Shown: positions 1 to 9,678, counted from the first letter of the stretch. The stretch: DNA of 64,000 bases from a bacterium (GCA_021782205.1 JAJXVH010000001.1:62001-126000), one strand, 5' to 3'. Program-made: numbers and translations. The notes: generated by a model from the letters alone, not told the origin.

Positions 1-660
1 GTGCCGCCAGCCGTCGCGCCAGCGGCGCAGGTGCGGCGGACGCCCGCGCAGGTCCTTGGCCAGAGGGCAGGGAACCTCGGCGATGCTCAGGCCCAGCAGC
101 GAGGCCTTGACCACCATCTCCGTGGCGAACTCCATGCCGTCGGCCTTCAATCCCAGGCGCGCGAAGGCTTCCTTGGTCAGGCCGCGCATCCCGCAGTTGA
201 CGTCGCCGATGCCGGTGGAAAAAAGCAGGTTCATCACCCCGGTCAGCACCGGCGTGCCCAGGTAGCGGTTGAGAAAGGGCATGGCGCCGGGCGCGATGCC
301 GCCTTCATAGCGGTTGCCGATCACGAAATCCCGGCCCGCGCGCAGCTCTTCGACGAAGCGCGGCGCCTGCGCGAAATCGTAGGAGCCGTCGGCGTCGGCC
401 ATCACCAGGTATTTGCCGCGCGCCGCGGAAAACCCACCGCGCAACGCGCGTCCGTAGCCCCGGCCTTCGACGGCCACCACGCGCGCGCCCAGGCTTTCGG
501 CGATGGAGCGCGTGCGGTCGGTGGAGCCGTTGTCGGCCACCAGAACTTCCCCGCGGCCGCCCAGCGCCGCGACCGCCGCCAAGGCTTTTTCGACGCAATG
601 GGCGATGGTGCGCTCCTCGTCGAGCGCGGGAATCACCACGGACAGTTCGAGCTCCGTCAC
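1..660 (-). CDS. GT2 glycosyltransferase, dolichyl-phosphate-mannose-synthase-like (C-terminus cut by window edge)
   Basis: The reverse strand from a GTG at 660 reads open for 220 residues to the window edge. Visible GT-A/GT2 features are an N-terminal SVVIPALDEE strand, VADNGSTDRT at about residues 41-50, the metal/nucleotide-binding DADGSYD at 89-95, and NCGMR at about 155-159. The family transfers a sugar from a nucleotide donor to a lipid or glycan acceptor, often polyprenyl phosphate. Any C-terminal membrane segments would lie outside the window, so a DPM1-like role is inference. A TACAAT hexamer lies 7 nt upstream of the GTG. The gene diverges from the epimerase at 723. Confidence 0.85.
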   Translation of the reverse strand, partial: MTELELSVVIPALDEERTIAHCVEKALAAVAALGGRGEVLVADNGSTDRTRSIAESLGARVVAVEGRGYGRALRGGFSAARGKYLVMADADGSYDFAQAPRFVEELRAGRDFVIGNRYEGGIAPGAMPFLNRYLGTPVLTGVMNLLFSTGIGDVNCGMRGLTKEAFARLGLKADGMEFATEMVVKASLLGLSIAEVPCPLAKDLRGRPPHLRRWRDGWRH

Positions 661-722
661 GGCGGCGATTGTAGCATTCCCTTCCCGCACGGCTTGAGGC
701 GAATTGCTAGAATCGCGGCCGC
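661..722. promoter_or_regulatory. divergent promoter region with two start-proximal -10 hexamers
   Basis: The reverse strand carries TACAAT at 673-668, followed by 7 nt and the GTG at 660. The forward strand carries TAGAAT at 708-713, followed by 9 nt and the GTG at 723. No good -35 box is visible for either. If both are -10 elements, both transcripts start at or within a few bases of the start codon. Confidence 0.5.
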
Positions 723-1700
723 GTGGGCTATTGGGACCGCAAGAAAGTTCTGGTCACGGGCGGCGGCGGCTTCATCGGCAGCCACGTCGTCGAGCGGCTG
801 TTGGCCGCCGGTCGCGGCGTGCGCGTGAGCGTGGCCGACCGGCCCTCGCCGATCAAGCGCCGCAATTTGGCGGCGGTTTGGAAGGACGTGCGCTTTATCG
901 CCGCGGACCTGACCGACGCGCAAGACGTGCGGCGAGCCTACCGCGGCCAGGACGTGGTGCTCAACCTCGCGGCCTCCGTGGGCGGCGTGGGCTGGAACAG
1001 CGTCCATCACGGCTCCCTGTTCCGCGACAACATGAACGTGGCCGTGCTGGCGCTGGAGGCGGCGCGCCGCGCCGGCGTGGGCCGCTTCCTGGTCGTCAGC
1101 TCCGCCTGCGTCTACCCGCGCGACTGCGCCATCCCCACGCCGGAAAGCGAGGGCTTCCGCGACGCGCCGGAGCGCACCAACGAGGGCTACGGCTGGGCCA
1201 AGCGCATGGCCGAGTATTTGGGCCGTGCCTATCACGAGGAATTCGGCCTGGAAGTCGCCGTGGCCCGTCCCTACAACGCCTACGGCCCGCGCGACCACTT
1301 CGACCCCGAGCGCTCGCACGTGATCGCGGCGCTCATCAAGCGCGTCTGCGACGGCGAGAACCCGCTGCGCGTCTGGGGCGACGGGAGCGCGACGCGCTCG
1401 TTTTTATACGTGGAGGACTTCGCGCGCGGCTTGGTGGAGGTGGCCGAGAAGCATCCGAAGCCCGACGCGCTGAACGTCGGCGCCGACGAGGAAATTTCCA
1501 TCGGCGCGCTGGCCAAGTCGGTCGTCCGCCTGGCCGGCACCGGCGCGCGCCTGGTCTTCGATCCGTCCAAACCCTCCGGTCAGCCGCGGCGACGCTGCGA
1601 CACGACGAAGACCCGCCGCGCGATCGGCTTTCAGGCACGGGTCGGCCTGGAGGAGGGCCTGGCCAAGACCATCGCCTGGTATCGTGAACATGAAGCTTAG
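723..1700 (+). CDS. NAD-dependent epimerase/dehydratase (extended SDR)
   Basis: 325 aa. The Rossmann motif TGGGGFIG is at residues 12-19, the active-site serine region SSACVYP at 126-132, and the catalytic YxxxK (YGWAK) at 156-160. These are diagnostic for extended short-chain dehydrogenases that remodel nucleotide sugars (GDP-fucose synthase, GDP-mannose epimerase and UDP-glucose epimerase types). The substrate cannot be read from sequence. The gene overlaps the following glycosyltransferase by 17 bp, and the context is surface polysaccharide or glycolipid synthesis. The GTG start is preferred because it lies just before the fold's first strand and follows a TAGAAT hexamer. Confidence 0.88.
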   Translation: MGYWDRKKVLVTGGGGFIGSHVVERLLAAGRGVRVSVADRPSPIKRRNLAAVWKDVRFIAADLTDAQDVRRAYRGQDVVLNLAASVGGVGWNSVHHGSLFRDNMNVAVLALEAARRAGVGRFLVVSSACVYPRDCAIPTPESEGFRDAPERTNEGYGWAKRMAEYLGRAYHEEFGLEVAVARPYNAYGPRDHFDPERSHVIAALIKRVCDGENPLRVWGDGSATRSFLYVEDFARGLVEVAEKHPKPDALNVGADEEISIGALAKSVVRLAGTGARLVFDPSKPSGQPRRRCDTTKTRRAIGFQARVGLEEGLAKTIAWYREHEA

Positions 1701-2391
1701 GCGCGCGCTGGTCCTGCTCACGTTCAACGAGATCGAGGCCCTGCCCAAGCTCTTCGACCGCATTCCGCTCTCGGCCGCCGACGAGGTCTTCGCCGTCGAC
1801 GGCGGCTCCCAGGACGGCACCGTCGAGTATTTGCAGTCGAAGGGCGTGCGCGTGCTGGGCCAGCCGCGCCGCGGCCGCGGCTGCGCGTTCCAGGTCGCGC
1901 TGGACGCCACGTCGGCGGACGTGCTGTGCTACTACAGCCCCGACGGCAACGAGGACCCCGGCGACATCCCGAAGGTCTTCGCGAAGCTAGAGGAAGGCGG
2001 CTACGATCTGGTCGTGGCCTCGCGCATGTCGCAGGGCGCGCACAACGAGGAAGACGAGCAGGTCCTCCGCCTGCGCAAGTGGGTCAACCAGGCCTTCACC
2101 TTCCTGGCCAACGCGCTGTGGAACCGCGGTCCGTATCTGACCGATACCATCAACGGCTTTCGCGCGGTGCGCGCCGACAGCCTGCGGCGCTGCGATTGCC
2201 GCGTCGACGGCTTCGTTATCGAGTACCTGATGTCCATCCGTATGATGAAGCTGGGCCTGCGCCTGGGAGAGATTCCCACCTGCGAGCATCCGCGCCTGGG
2301 CGGGCAGAGCACGGCGCACTCCTGGCCCACCGGCGTTGAGTTCACCCGCCATTTGATCGGGGAAGCTTTGCTAGGCCGTCGCGTCGTATGA
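1684..2391 (+). CDS. GT2 family glycosyltransferase
   Basis: 235 aa, single GT-A domain. Visible motifs are LLTFNE near the N-terminus, VDGGSQDGT at about 38-46, and an acidic SPDGNEDPGD stretch where the DXD-type motif is expected. There is a conserved DTINGFR segment but no membrane helix. It probably transfers a sugar or sugar phosphate at the cytoplasmic face during surface glycan assembly, with unknown donor and acceptor. It starts at GTG 1684 inside the end of the epimerase gene; ATG 1690 is an alternative. The overlap implies co-transcription with the epimerase. Confidence 0.82.
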   Translation: MNMKLRRALVLLTFNEIEALPKLFDRIPLSAADEVFAVDGGSQDGTVEYLQSKGVRVLGQPRRGRGCAFQVALDATSADVLCYYSPDGNEDPGDIPKVFAKLEEGGYDLVVASRMSQGAHNEEDEQVLRLRKWVNQAFTFLANALWNRGPYLTDTINGFRAVRADSLRRCDCRVDGFVIEYLMSIRMMKLGLRLGEIPTCEHPRLGGQSTAHSWPTGVEFTRHLIGEALLGRRVV

Positions 2392-2403
2392 ACCTGGATT
2401 AAG

Positions 2404-2409
2404 TAGAAT
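2404..2409 (+). promoter_or_regulatory. -10-like TAGAAT before the O-antigen ligase gene
   Basis: TAGAAT is followed by 8 nt and the ATG at 2418. It falls in the 26-nt gap after the glycosyltransferase gene. No convincing -35 box is seen 16-18 nt upstream. Confidence 0.4.
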
Positions 2410-2417
2410 GCCCGCGC

Positions 2418-5063
2418 ATGGCCGATAAAAGCCGCCGCAGCGCCGCGTACGCTCGCCCCGATGCCGAGGCGTTCGCGCACAAGGCGATCACGCTGTGGCT
2501 GCCGATCCTTTATTTCCTGATCTCCTCGGTGTTCTTCCTGCGCACCTACGACTCCGCGCAGGTCAAGATTTCAATGATGCAGATGGGCGGTTTGGGCCTG
2601 CTCACTCTGTGGCTGTGCCGCCTGGCGCTGGCGGGACGCGCGGCGTTCAACCGTGAAGATCTAGTGACGCTGGCGCCGTTCTTGGCGTATCTGGCTATCG
2701 GCGTGTCTTCTTTCATTCACGCCCCATATCGGATGGCGAGCGTGGACTTCTTCTTGCGCCACATGTTCTACATGATCGCCGCCCTGATCGCGATCTACGA
2801 GCTGGACCAGCCATCCGTTGAAGGCCTATTTCGCTGGCTGATCCGCGCGGCCTGGGTGGCGATCGGCTACGGCACGCTGCAGTTCATCGACACGCGCGCC
2901 TTCCCTCCGGGCGTAGGCCAGGGCATCGATCCGTTCGTTTGGCGCGGCGCGTTCGGACCGCGCGTGTTCTCGACCTACGGCAACCCGAACTTCTACGGCG
3001 ACTTCCTGGTCATCATCTTCCCCATCTTGCTGACCCAGTTCTTCAAGACGCGGCGCTGGAGCCTGGTGCCGCTGATGGCGATGCTGCTGGTCAACTTATT
3101 CGCGACGGGCACCAAGGGCGCGTGGCTGGGCTTTGCGTTCGTCTGCATGCTTTTCGGCGTGTTCGCGTTGACCTATTTCCGTGAGCAGAGCCGCCCCTAC
3201 CGCAAGTACGTGCTGGGTGCGGCGGCCGCGGGGGCGCTGGGCCTCATCGGCTACACCGCGCGGGACCTGGAGACGCGTGTCGTCTCGATCAACTTCCGGT
3301 TGTTTACTTGGGAGGCGACGTGGGAGATGATCCGCACCCAGCCCTGGATCGGCTCCGGCGTGGGGGCGTTTCCGCCGCTGTATCCCGCCTTCCGCCGCCC
3401 GCCCATCTTCCACATCGAGGGCAAGCACAACACGGAGACCGACCACGCCGAGGACGAATATTTGGAGGAGTTTCTCGACCACGGCATACTGGGTTTCGGG
3501 ATCTTCCTATGGCTGATCGTCAGCACCTTGACCGTCGGCTTTCGATCGCTCGGGCAGCTCACGGCGTCGCTGTCGCTCAAGGACGGCCGTCCGCCGCCGC
3601 GCGCGTGGGACCTGGCCGGACTGCTGGTCTCCTTGTGCGGGATGCTGGGCCACAACTTCTTCGACGTGAGCCTGCGCTTCGTTTCTTCCGGCGTTTATTT
3701 GGGCCTGCTGTGCGGGCTCATCGTCAACGTCGCGCGGGGCCGCGCGCTCTTCGAGCTGCATCCGCGCGCGCCCGCCGCCGAGGGCGCGGCCGCTTCACCG
3801 TGGCGCACGATCTCCGACCTGCTGATCTGGCCGGCGCGGCTGGCCGCGGTCGGCGGCATCTTCTATTTCGCCTTCCTGCGCGACCGCGCCTCCGCCCCGC
3901 CCGGGGCGATGATCGGCGGCATGTTCGGCGAGTTCTCCTCCATTTTGGGTCCGCTCGACCACGCCATGGCCGCGCCCAGCGGTGAGATCCTGCAGTGGTG
4001 GCTGGCGTGGCTCGTGTTCGCGGGCTGCATGCTCTCCTTGGGCTGGGCGCTGATCCGGCTTTGTTTCCTATCCGAGACGCCGGTGGTGCCCGCGATCGTG
4101 CTGGCGGCGCTGTCGCCGCTCTACCAGTTCTGGGGCTACTTCCGCGCCGACGTGCACCACAACATCGCGATCTATTTCTCCAAGGATCACGAGTGGGGCC
4201 CCGCGATCTCGAACTACCTGCGGGTCACCCAGCTCAACCCCGACTTCGTGATGTCGAAATACTTCCTGGGCAACGTCTTCAACGACCGCTTCAACATGAC
4301 CAAGGTGTCCATGCCGGAGTGGGGCGATCCCGGCAAGGATCCCCTGGACGATTACGAGCGCGCGCTGTACTGGTATAACGAGGTGCGCCGCCTCTCGCCG
4401 AACTACGTGCAGATGCATCACCAGGTCGGCAGCCTGCACCTGCGCCGCGCGCAATGGGCCATGGACAACCATCGTCCGCAGGCCGAGGTCGAGCATTATT
4501 TGGATTTGGCCATGACCCGCTTTCGGATGTACGAACAGGTCGATCCGGTCTATCCGCCGAATTATTTCCGCATCGCCCAGATCTACATGATGCGCAAGCA
4601 GTATCCGCAGGCCATTCGCACCTACCAGGAGCTGATCGCCGCGCGGGCCTGCGCGGTGGATCCCAAACTGCTGACCCACGAACTTCTGCGCCGCACCATC
4701 CTGTCCTACCAGCCTTACGTGCGCGAGAAGGACGCGTCCGGGCAAGAGGTTTGGGTGCATCGCCACGCCGACGCGCAGGAGCCGCACGACGCCGCGGAGG
4801 TCTACACGAACCTGGCCAACGCGGAGTTCCTCGCGCATCAGGCCGACCCGCACGCGCACGGTTACTTGGAGGCCGCGGAGCGCGACTACCGCCTGGCGCT
4901 GAGCTTCGTGCCCACCTACGATCAGGCGAGCAAGAACCTCCAGGTCGTTTATCGGCTGGCGCAGATGGAAAAGCGCCTGAAGCCCGTCTCGGGCCCGGCT
5001 CCGCAGGCGGCCCCGGGCCAGCCTTGGTTTACCGGCTATGAGGTCGTTCCGAGCAAGGGCTAG
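2418..5063 (+). CDS. O-antigen ligase/polymerase-like membrane protein with C-terminal TPR region
   Basis: 881 aa. Residues ~25-560 are strongly hydrophobic with many predicted membrane spans. The Wzy/WaaL-type periplasmic loop is recognisable around GSGVGAFPPLYP and the acidic, histidine-containing HAEDEYLEEFLDHGILG. The last ~300 residues are soluble and contain TPR-like repeats (for example YFRIAQIYMMRKQYPQAIRT). The family polymerises or ligates undecaprenyl-linked glycans in the inner membrane; the TPR part may recruit partners. Neighbouring glycosyltransferases support a surface-glycan role. Ligase versus polymerase cannot be decided. Confidence 0.82.
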   Translation: MADKSRRSAAYARPDAEAFAHKAITLWLPILYFLISSVFFLRTYDSAQVKISMMQMGGLGLLTLWLCRLALAGRAAFNREDLVTLAPFLAYLAIGVSSFIHAPYRMASVDFFLRHMFYMIAALIAIYELDQPSVEGLFRWLIRAAWVAIGYGTLQFIDTRAFPPGVGQGIDPFVWRGAFGPRVFSTYGNPNFYGDFLVIIFPILLTQFFKTRRWSLVPLMAMLLVNLFATGTKGAWLGFAFVCMLFGVFALTYFREQSRPYRKYVLGAAAAGALGLIGYTARDLETRVVSINFRLFTWEATWEMIRTQPWIGSGVGAFPPLYPAFRRPPIFHIEGKHNTETDHAEDEYLEEFLDHGILGFGIFLWLIVSTLTVGFRSLGQLTASLSLKDGRPPPRAWDLAGLLVSLCGMLGHNFFDVSLRFVSSGVYLGLLCGLIVNVARGRALFELHPRAPAAEGAAASPWRTISDLLIWPARLAAVGGIFYFAFLRDRASAPPGAMIGGMFGEFSSILGPLDHAMAAPSGEILQWWLAWLVFAGCMLSLGWALIRLCFLSETPVVPAIVLAALSPLYQFWGYFRADVHHNIAIYFSKDHEWGPAISNYLRVTQLNPDFVMSKYFLGNVFNDRFNMTKVSMPEWGDPGKDPLDDYERALYWYNEVRRLSPNYVQMHHQVGSLHLRRAQWAMDNHRPQAEVEHYLDLAMTRFRMYEQVDPVYPPNYFRIAQIYMMRKQYPQAIRTYQELIAARACAVDPKLLTHELLRRTILSYQPYVREKDASGQEVWVHRHADAQEPHDAAEVYTNLANAEFLAHQADPHAHGYLEAAERDYRLALSFVPTYDQASKNLQVVYRLAQMEKRLKPVSGPAPQAAPGQPWFTGYEVVPSKG

Positions 5064-6735
5064 CGCGGCCTTCGCGCTGGCCCTGGCGTCGGCCGCCGCT
5101 CCCGCGCGCGCCGAGCGTTGGGGCGACGCGCCCCAGCCGGCCGCGCAGGTGTTCGACGCGCTCCAGGCCGAGATGGCGCGCAGTTTGGCGCGCCTGCGCG
5201 ATGGTCAGTTCGGTCCGCCCTATTTCCTGGCCTACCGCCTACACGACGCGCGCCACTACGAGGCGGTCGCCACGCTGGGCGCGTTGACGACCGACGACCT
5301 GGAGCAATACCGCGTCGCCTACGCGGAGGCGCGCTACGGCGACCGCGCGTTCGACAACGTCGACCTCAGCTATCAAGGCGTCAGCCTGCCCTCGCCGACC
5401 GCTCCGGACGTGCTGCGACAGACGTTCTGGCAGTTGACGGACCAGGCCTACAAGGGTGCTTTGTCTGGGTGGCTTGAGAAAAAAGCCAAGCGCGCCACCG
5501 AGCTGGTCGCCGAGCGCCTGGACGACTTTTCTCCGGAGCCGCCGGTGCAGAAAACGGAGAGCCTGCCGGGCCCGCGCCTGAACCGCTCCCGCCTGCGCGG
5601 GCTGGCGCTGAAGCTGAGCGCGATTTTGCGCGACTATCCCGAAATACAGGAATCGAACGTCGCCATCGAGGCGTGGTGGGTGAGGCGCTTCCTGGTGACC
5701 AGCGAGGGCACGCGTCTTTTGACGCGCTCCGAGGAGATGCCCGACGAACTACGCGTCAACGCGGCGACGCGCGCCGACGACGGCATGCGCCTGGAAGACA
5801 ACTTGTATCTGCCGCTGAGCGATTTTTCGCAGGCGCCTTCGGCCGCGACCCTGGAGAAAATGGTGCGCGCGCTGGCCGACGAGCTGGTCGCCCTGCGCCG
5901 CGCGCCGGTGCAGGACGCGGCCGCGGCGCCCGCCATCCTGGACCCGGAGATGTCGGGCGTGCTGTTTCACGAGGCGCTGGGTCATAAGCTGGAAGGCCAG
6001 CGTCAGCGCGACCCGCACGAAAGCCAGCTCTTCCGCGACCTGGTCGGCAAGCCGATTCTGCCTGCGTTTCTGAGCGTGATCGATGATCCCACGCTGAAGT
6101 CGTTTAAGGGCTCGCCCTTGCACGGCTCCTACGAGTACGACTCCGAAGGCTCTCCGGCCCGGCGCGTCGTGCTGGTGGAGCGCGGCGTGCTGAAAAGCTT
6201 TTTGATGTCGCGCTGGCCGGTGAAGGGCTTTCCGGAGACGAACGGGCACGGCCGCGCGGACTGGCGCTCGCACGCGACCGGACGCATGGCGAACCTGATC
6301 GTGAAGGCCGACGGCGCGGTGCCGCTGGCGCGGCTGCAGAAGCGCCTGCTCGACCTGCTGAGCGAGCAGGGAAAGCCCTATGGATTCATCCTGGTCGGTT
6401 CGTCGGGCGGAGAGAACCCGACCAATCGCGAGTCGCCGCAGACTCTGGAGGTGCGGCCGCGCCTGGTCTACCGCGTGGACGCGGCGACGGGCGCGCGCAC
6501 GCTCGTGCGCGGCGTCAAGCTCGTCGGCACGCCGCTGGTGATCCTCAACCGCATCGTCGCGGCCGGAGACGACGACACGCTGGCCGACGGCTTCGTCTGC
6601 GGCGCGGAGTCAGGCTGGGTTCCGGTCAGCCAAATCGCGCCCAGCCTGCTGGTGTCCGAGATCGAGCTTCAACGCCTTCCGGAGGACCGCCTTTTGCCGC
6701 CGATCCTGCCGTCCCCGCTCCATGATCGCCGCTAG
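5038..6735 (+). CDS. exported TldD/PmbA-family metalloprotease
   Basis: 565 aa. The N-terminus (about residues 1-25, ending APARA) looks like a cleavable signal peptide, which is unusual because classical TldD/TldE act in the cytoplasm. The zinc-binding HExxxH motif of TldD is present as HEALGH at residues 311-316, followed by KLEGQRQ. The C-terminal half has the family's GSSGGENPTNRE and VGTPLVILNR segments. It probably cleaves peptides, possibly with the following paralogue. It overlaps the O-antigen ligase gene by 26 bp and the next gene by 14 bp, so the three form one transcript. Confidence 0.85.
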   Translation: MRSFRARASAAFALALASAAAPARAERWGDAPQPAAQVFDALQAEMARSLARLRDGQFGPPYFLAYRLHDARHYEAVATLGALTTDDLEQYRVAYAEARYGDRAFDNVDLSYQGVSLPSPTAPDVLRQTFWQLTDQAYKGALSGWLEKKAKRATELVAERLDDFSPEPPVQKTESLPGPRLNRSRLRGLALKLSAILRDYPEIQESNVAIEAWWVRRFLVTSEGTRLLTRSEEMPDELRVNAATRADDGMRLEDNLYLPLSDFSQAPSAATLEKMVRALADELVALRRAPVQDAAAAPAILDPEMSGVLFHEALGHKLEGQRQRDPHESQLFRDLVGKPILPAFLSVIDDPTLKSFKGSPLHGSYEYDSEGSPARRVVLVERGVLKSFLMSRWPVKGFPETNGHGRADWRSHATGRMANLIVKADGAVPLARLQKRLLDLLSEQGKPYGFILVGSSGGENPTNRESPQTLEVRPRLVYRVDAATGARTLVRGVKLVGTPLVILNRIVAAGDDDTLADGFVCGAESGWVPVSQIAPSLLVSEIELQRLPEDRLLPPILPSPLHDRR

Positions 6736-8695
6736 CCTGCTCCTGCTCGCGCTGGCGTCGCCCGCGCGCCCCGCCCCCGAGACGGACGCGCCGGCGTTGG
6801 AGCGCGCGATCCAGGCCGAGCTCGGCCGCGCGAAGAGCCAGCTCAAGGAAGACGGCTATCCTCCGATTTACTTCGCCCAGCTCACGGTCTGGGACCTGGC
6901 GGACTGGGACGAGTGGAGCGTGCTGGGCGCGCCGCGGGCGGAGGCGACCATGGCCCAGCGCATCGCGCTGGCCGACGTGCGCGTCGGCTCTCCCGCGCTC
7001 GACAACCATCCGAATTCACCGCGCGGCGACTATTTGGGCACGCCGATCGCGATGGCCGACGATGAGTTTGCCCTGCGCCACGCTCTGTGGCGCATCTTCG
7101 ATGAGGGCTATAAAAACGCTTCGGCCGATTTCCTGCGCAAGCAGGCCCAGCTCGTCTCGCGTGGCCGCGCCGGCTACGACACCGACGATCTTTCCGCGCA
7201 GCCGCCGACGGTCAGCACGTCGGACGCGGCGCCGCGGGGCTGGAGCGTCGAGCGGCTGCGGCGCCTGGACGCGGCCTTGGGCGATCCTCTGCGCGCGGCG
7301 TCGGGGCTCTTGGAAGCCGAGTCTCACGTGGGCCTGCGCCGCCTGCGCACGCGCCTGCGCGGCACCGACGGCCTGTCTGTCGACAAGACCGACGATTGGG
7401 CCAAGATCGAAATCGAGGCCGTCGCGTTGAGCCCCGACGGCCTGCGCGAGACGGTTTCGCGCGACTGGCATGCCCGCGTGCCCGAGGCCCTGCCGAGCGA
7501 AGCGGAGCTGCGCCGCGCGGGCCGCGACATGGTCTCCGATTTGGCCGAGCTGCGCGTCGCGGCGACGACCTCCCCGTTCAGCGCCCCGGCTCTTCTTGAT
7601 CCGTCGGCCGCGGCCGCGTTGGTCTACACGCTGGGACAAAGCCTGTCCGGGGAGGAGCAGCGCAATCCCAACGGCGCGCAGACCTTCCGCGGCCGCCTGG
7701 GCGACCGCGTTCTGCCCGAGACGTTGACGCTGGTCGACGACCCGAGCGTCGACTCTTTCCGCGGCCGCCTGCTGTTTGGCGCCTACGACCATGACGACCA
7801 GGGCGTTCCCGCCCGGCGCGCGCCGCTGATCGAGCGCGGGGTTCTGCGCGGGTTTCTGCTCTCGCGCTACCCGGTCAAAGGATTCCCGCTCTCCAACGGC
7901 CACGGCCGTGCCCCCCTGGGGCAGATGCCGACGGGCGTTCCCGGCAATCTCTTCCTGACGACGTCTCGGCCGTTGTCGGCGGCGCAGCTCCTTTCGGCCC
8001 TGCGCGACGAGTGCCGCAGACAAGGCAAGCCATACGGACTTTGGATTAAGAATCTGCGCGGCTGGAGCCAGTCGAGCGGGGGCGATCAGGGTTCTATTCG
8101 CATGCTCGCGGACGTCTACATGATCGAGGCCGCGACCGGAAAATCCCTGCGCGTGCGCGATTTGGACGCGGTCGGCACGCCGTTGGTGATGGCGGAAAGC
8201 GAGTTGGCGGCGGGAGAGGACCCCACCGTGTCGGACGTGGACGCGGGCGCTCCGGCCTCCGTGGTGACGCCCAGTCTTCTTCTGAGCGAGGTGGAGCTTC
8301 AGCGCTCCGAGACCAAACCCGAAAGGGCGCCGATCCTGCCGCCGCCGCCGCGCCCGACGCCGACGGCCGGCCCCGCGCCGTCCCGCCGCGTCGAGGCGGC
8401 CGTCGTGGAGGTCGACCGCTACAGCTTGTCGCGCCGCGAGGCGCCGCTGGAGTCCTTGGACGTCGACGGCGTGATCGCCTGGCGGCAGACGCTGGCCCCC
8501 GAAGGCCTGGTCGTCGACGTGAAAGTCGGAGCCGGCGGTCGCGAGGCTCTGCGCGCGGCGGAGCGGCGCGTGGCGGCCGCGATCGCGGCGCAGGTGCCGG
8601 GCGGGGTGCGCAAGACGGTGCTGTTCGCGCCGGCGGCGGCCGCCGCCTATCGCGCGCGATTCGACGACGGCTGGCCCGACGTGGGGCCGCGTTGA
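6722..8695 (+). CDS. exported TldD-like paralogue lacking the HExxxH metal site (TldE-like partner)
   Basis: 657 aa. It has a short signal peptide (LLLLALASPARPAP) and is homologous along its length to the upstream TldD-like protein: the segments around QRNPNGAQTFR and LLSRYPVKGFPLSNGHGRA match counterparts there. At the metal site, HEALGH is replaced by Y-TLGQ (residues 302-306) with one residue deleted, so zinc binding is lost. This mirrors E. coli, where TldD has the site and TldE does not; a secreted heterodimer is a reasonable inference. About 110 extra C-terminal residues follow a proline-rich linker and match nothing I recognise. Confidence 0.78.
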   Translation: MIAASLLLLALASPARPAPETDAPALERAIQAELGRAKSQLKEDGYPPIYFAQLTVWDLADWDEWSVLGAPRAEATMAQRIALADVRVGSPALDNHPNSPRGDYLGTPIAMADDEFALRHALWRIFDEGYKNASADFLRKQAQLVSRGRAGYDTDDLSAQPPTVSTSDAAPRGWSVERLRRLDAALGDPLRAASGLLEAESHVGLRRLRTRLRGTDGLSVDKTDDWAKIEIEAVALSPDGLRETVSRDWHARVPEALPSEAELRRAGRDMVSDLAELRVAATTSPFSAPALLDPSAAAALVYTLGQSLSGEEQRNPNGAQTFRGRLGDRVLPETLTLVDDPSVDSFRGRLLFGAYDHDDQGVPARRAPLIERGVLRGFLLSRYPVKGFPLSNGHGRAPLGQMPTGVPGNLFLTTSRPLSAAQLLSALRDECRRQGKPYGLWIKNLRGWSQSSGGDQGSIRMLADVYMIEAATGKSLRVRDLDAVGTPLVMAESELAAGEDPTVSDVDAGAPASVVTPSLLLSEVELQRSETKPERAPILPPPPRPTPTAGPAPSRRVEAAVVEVDRYSLSRREAPLESLDVDGVIAWRQTLAPEGLVVDVKVGAGGREALRAAERRVAAAIAAQVPGGVRKTVLFAPAAAAAYRARFDDGWPDVGPR

Positions 8696-9678
8696 GCGAG
8701 CCGAATTTTTCGGTGGTGATCCCGACGTACAACCGCGCGGCCTCCGCGGCCGCGGCGGTGCGTTCGGTGCTGGCGCAGACGGACGCCCGGTGGGAATGCC
8801 TGGTCGTCGATGACGGCTCGACCGACGGCACGAAGGCGGCGCTGGCGGGCTTCACCGATCCGCGCCTGCGCTTTTTCTGGAATGACAAAAATCGCGGCCA
8901 GCACGCCTGCCGCAACCAAGCCCTCCGCGCCGCGCGCGGACAATGGATCGCCTTCCTGGACTCCGACGACCTGTTCCTGCCGCGCCGATTGGAGGCTCTC
9001 TCGGCGGCGATCGCGTCGCGGCCCGCGGTGGGCTTCTGGTTCACGAACGCCTACGTGCACCGGTGGGGCCGGCTCGTCGGGCTTCTGTTCGATCCGGCCC
9101 GCGACATACCGGAGGGGAAGGTCCCAGGTTGGTATGCGGTCGGCGACGGCCAGCTTCCTTACGTGACGACGATGGTCTGCGTGCGGCGCGAGGCCTTTGA
9201 ACGCACCGGCTTCTTCCGCGAGGATTTGCGCATACTCGAGGACACGGAGCTATATGCGCGGATGCTGGGCGACGGTCTGGAGGTCGGCGTCTTGCGCGAG
9301 CCGTTGGCGGTGCGTTTTCTGCATGAGGGCCAGATCACGCGCGACCATGAGCGGGATTTCGCCGAGTCCATGGAGGCGCTAAAGAGTTCCGGAGCGCCGG
9401 AAGACGTCGCCGCCGTTTTGCGCGCGCGGATCGCGCGCGAGGTCGCCGGCTATTTGTGGCGCGCGCTCAAGCCGGACGCGGCCAGGCGCCTGCTCGAGCG
9501 CGAGCTGGGTCCGCGCTCGCGCGCGACCGCGCTGTGGTGGGCGACGTTCGTTCCGCCGGTCCTGCTGGCGCCCGCACGCGCCGCGCGCGCCGGCGTCCTG
9601 CGCCTGCGCTGGGGCGCCTTCGCGCCGAGGCGATACCGCGACGTCGGCCGCGTCGTCGACGGCCTGCTGCGCGGCTGA
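8692..9678 (+). CDS. GT2 family glycosyltransferase
   Basis: 328 aa. The GT-A fold is shown by FSVVIPTYNRA at the N-terminus, VVDDGSTDGT at about 41-50, and the metal-binding LDSDD at about 88-92. The C-terminal ~90 residues are basic and partly hydrophobic. The start is TTG at 8692, overlapping the TGA stop of the TldD paralogue (8693-8695), so translation is probably coupled. It ends the polysaccharide/TldD operon; the next gene lies one base away on the other strand. Donor and acceptor are unknown. Confidence 0.85.
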   Translation: MSEPNFSVVIPTYNRAASAAAAVRSVLAQTDARWECLVVDDGSTDGTKAALAGFTDPRLRFFWNDKNRGQHACRNQALRAARGQWIAFLDSDDLFLPRRLEALSAAIASRPAVGFWFTNAYVHRWGRLVGLLFDPARDIPEGKVPGWYAVGDGQLPYVTTMVCVRREAFERTGFFREDLRILEDTELYARMLGDGLEVGVLREPLAVRFLHEGQITRDHERDFAESMEALKSSGAPEDVAAVLRARIAREVAGYLWRALKPDAARRLLERELGPRSRATALWWATFVPPVLLAPARAARAGVLRLRWGAFAPRRYRDVGRVVDGLLRG

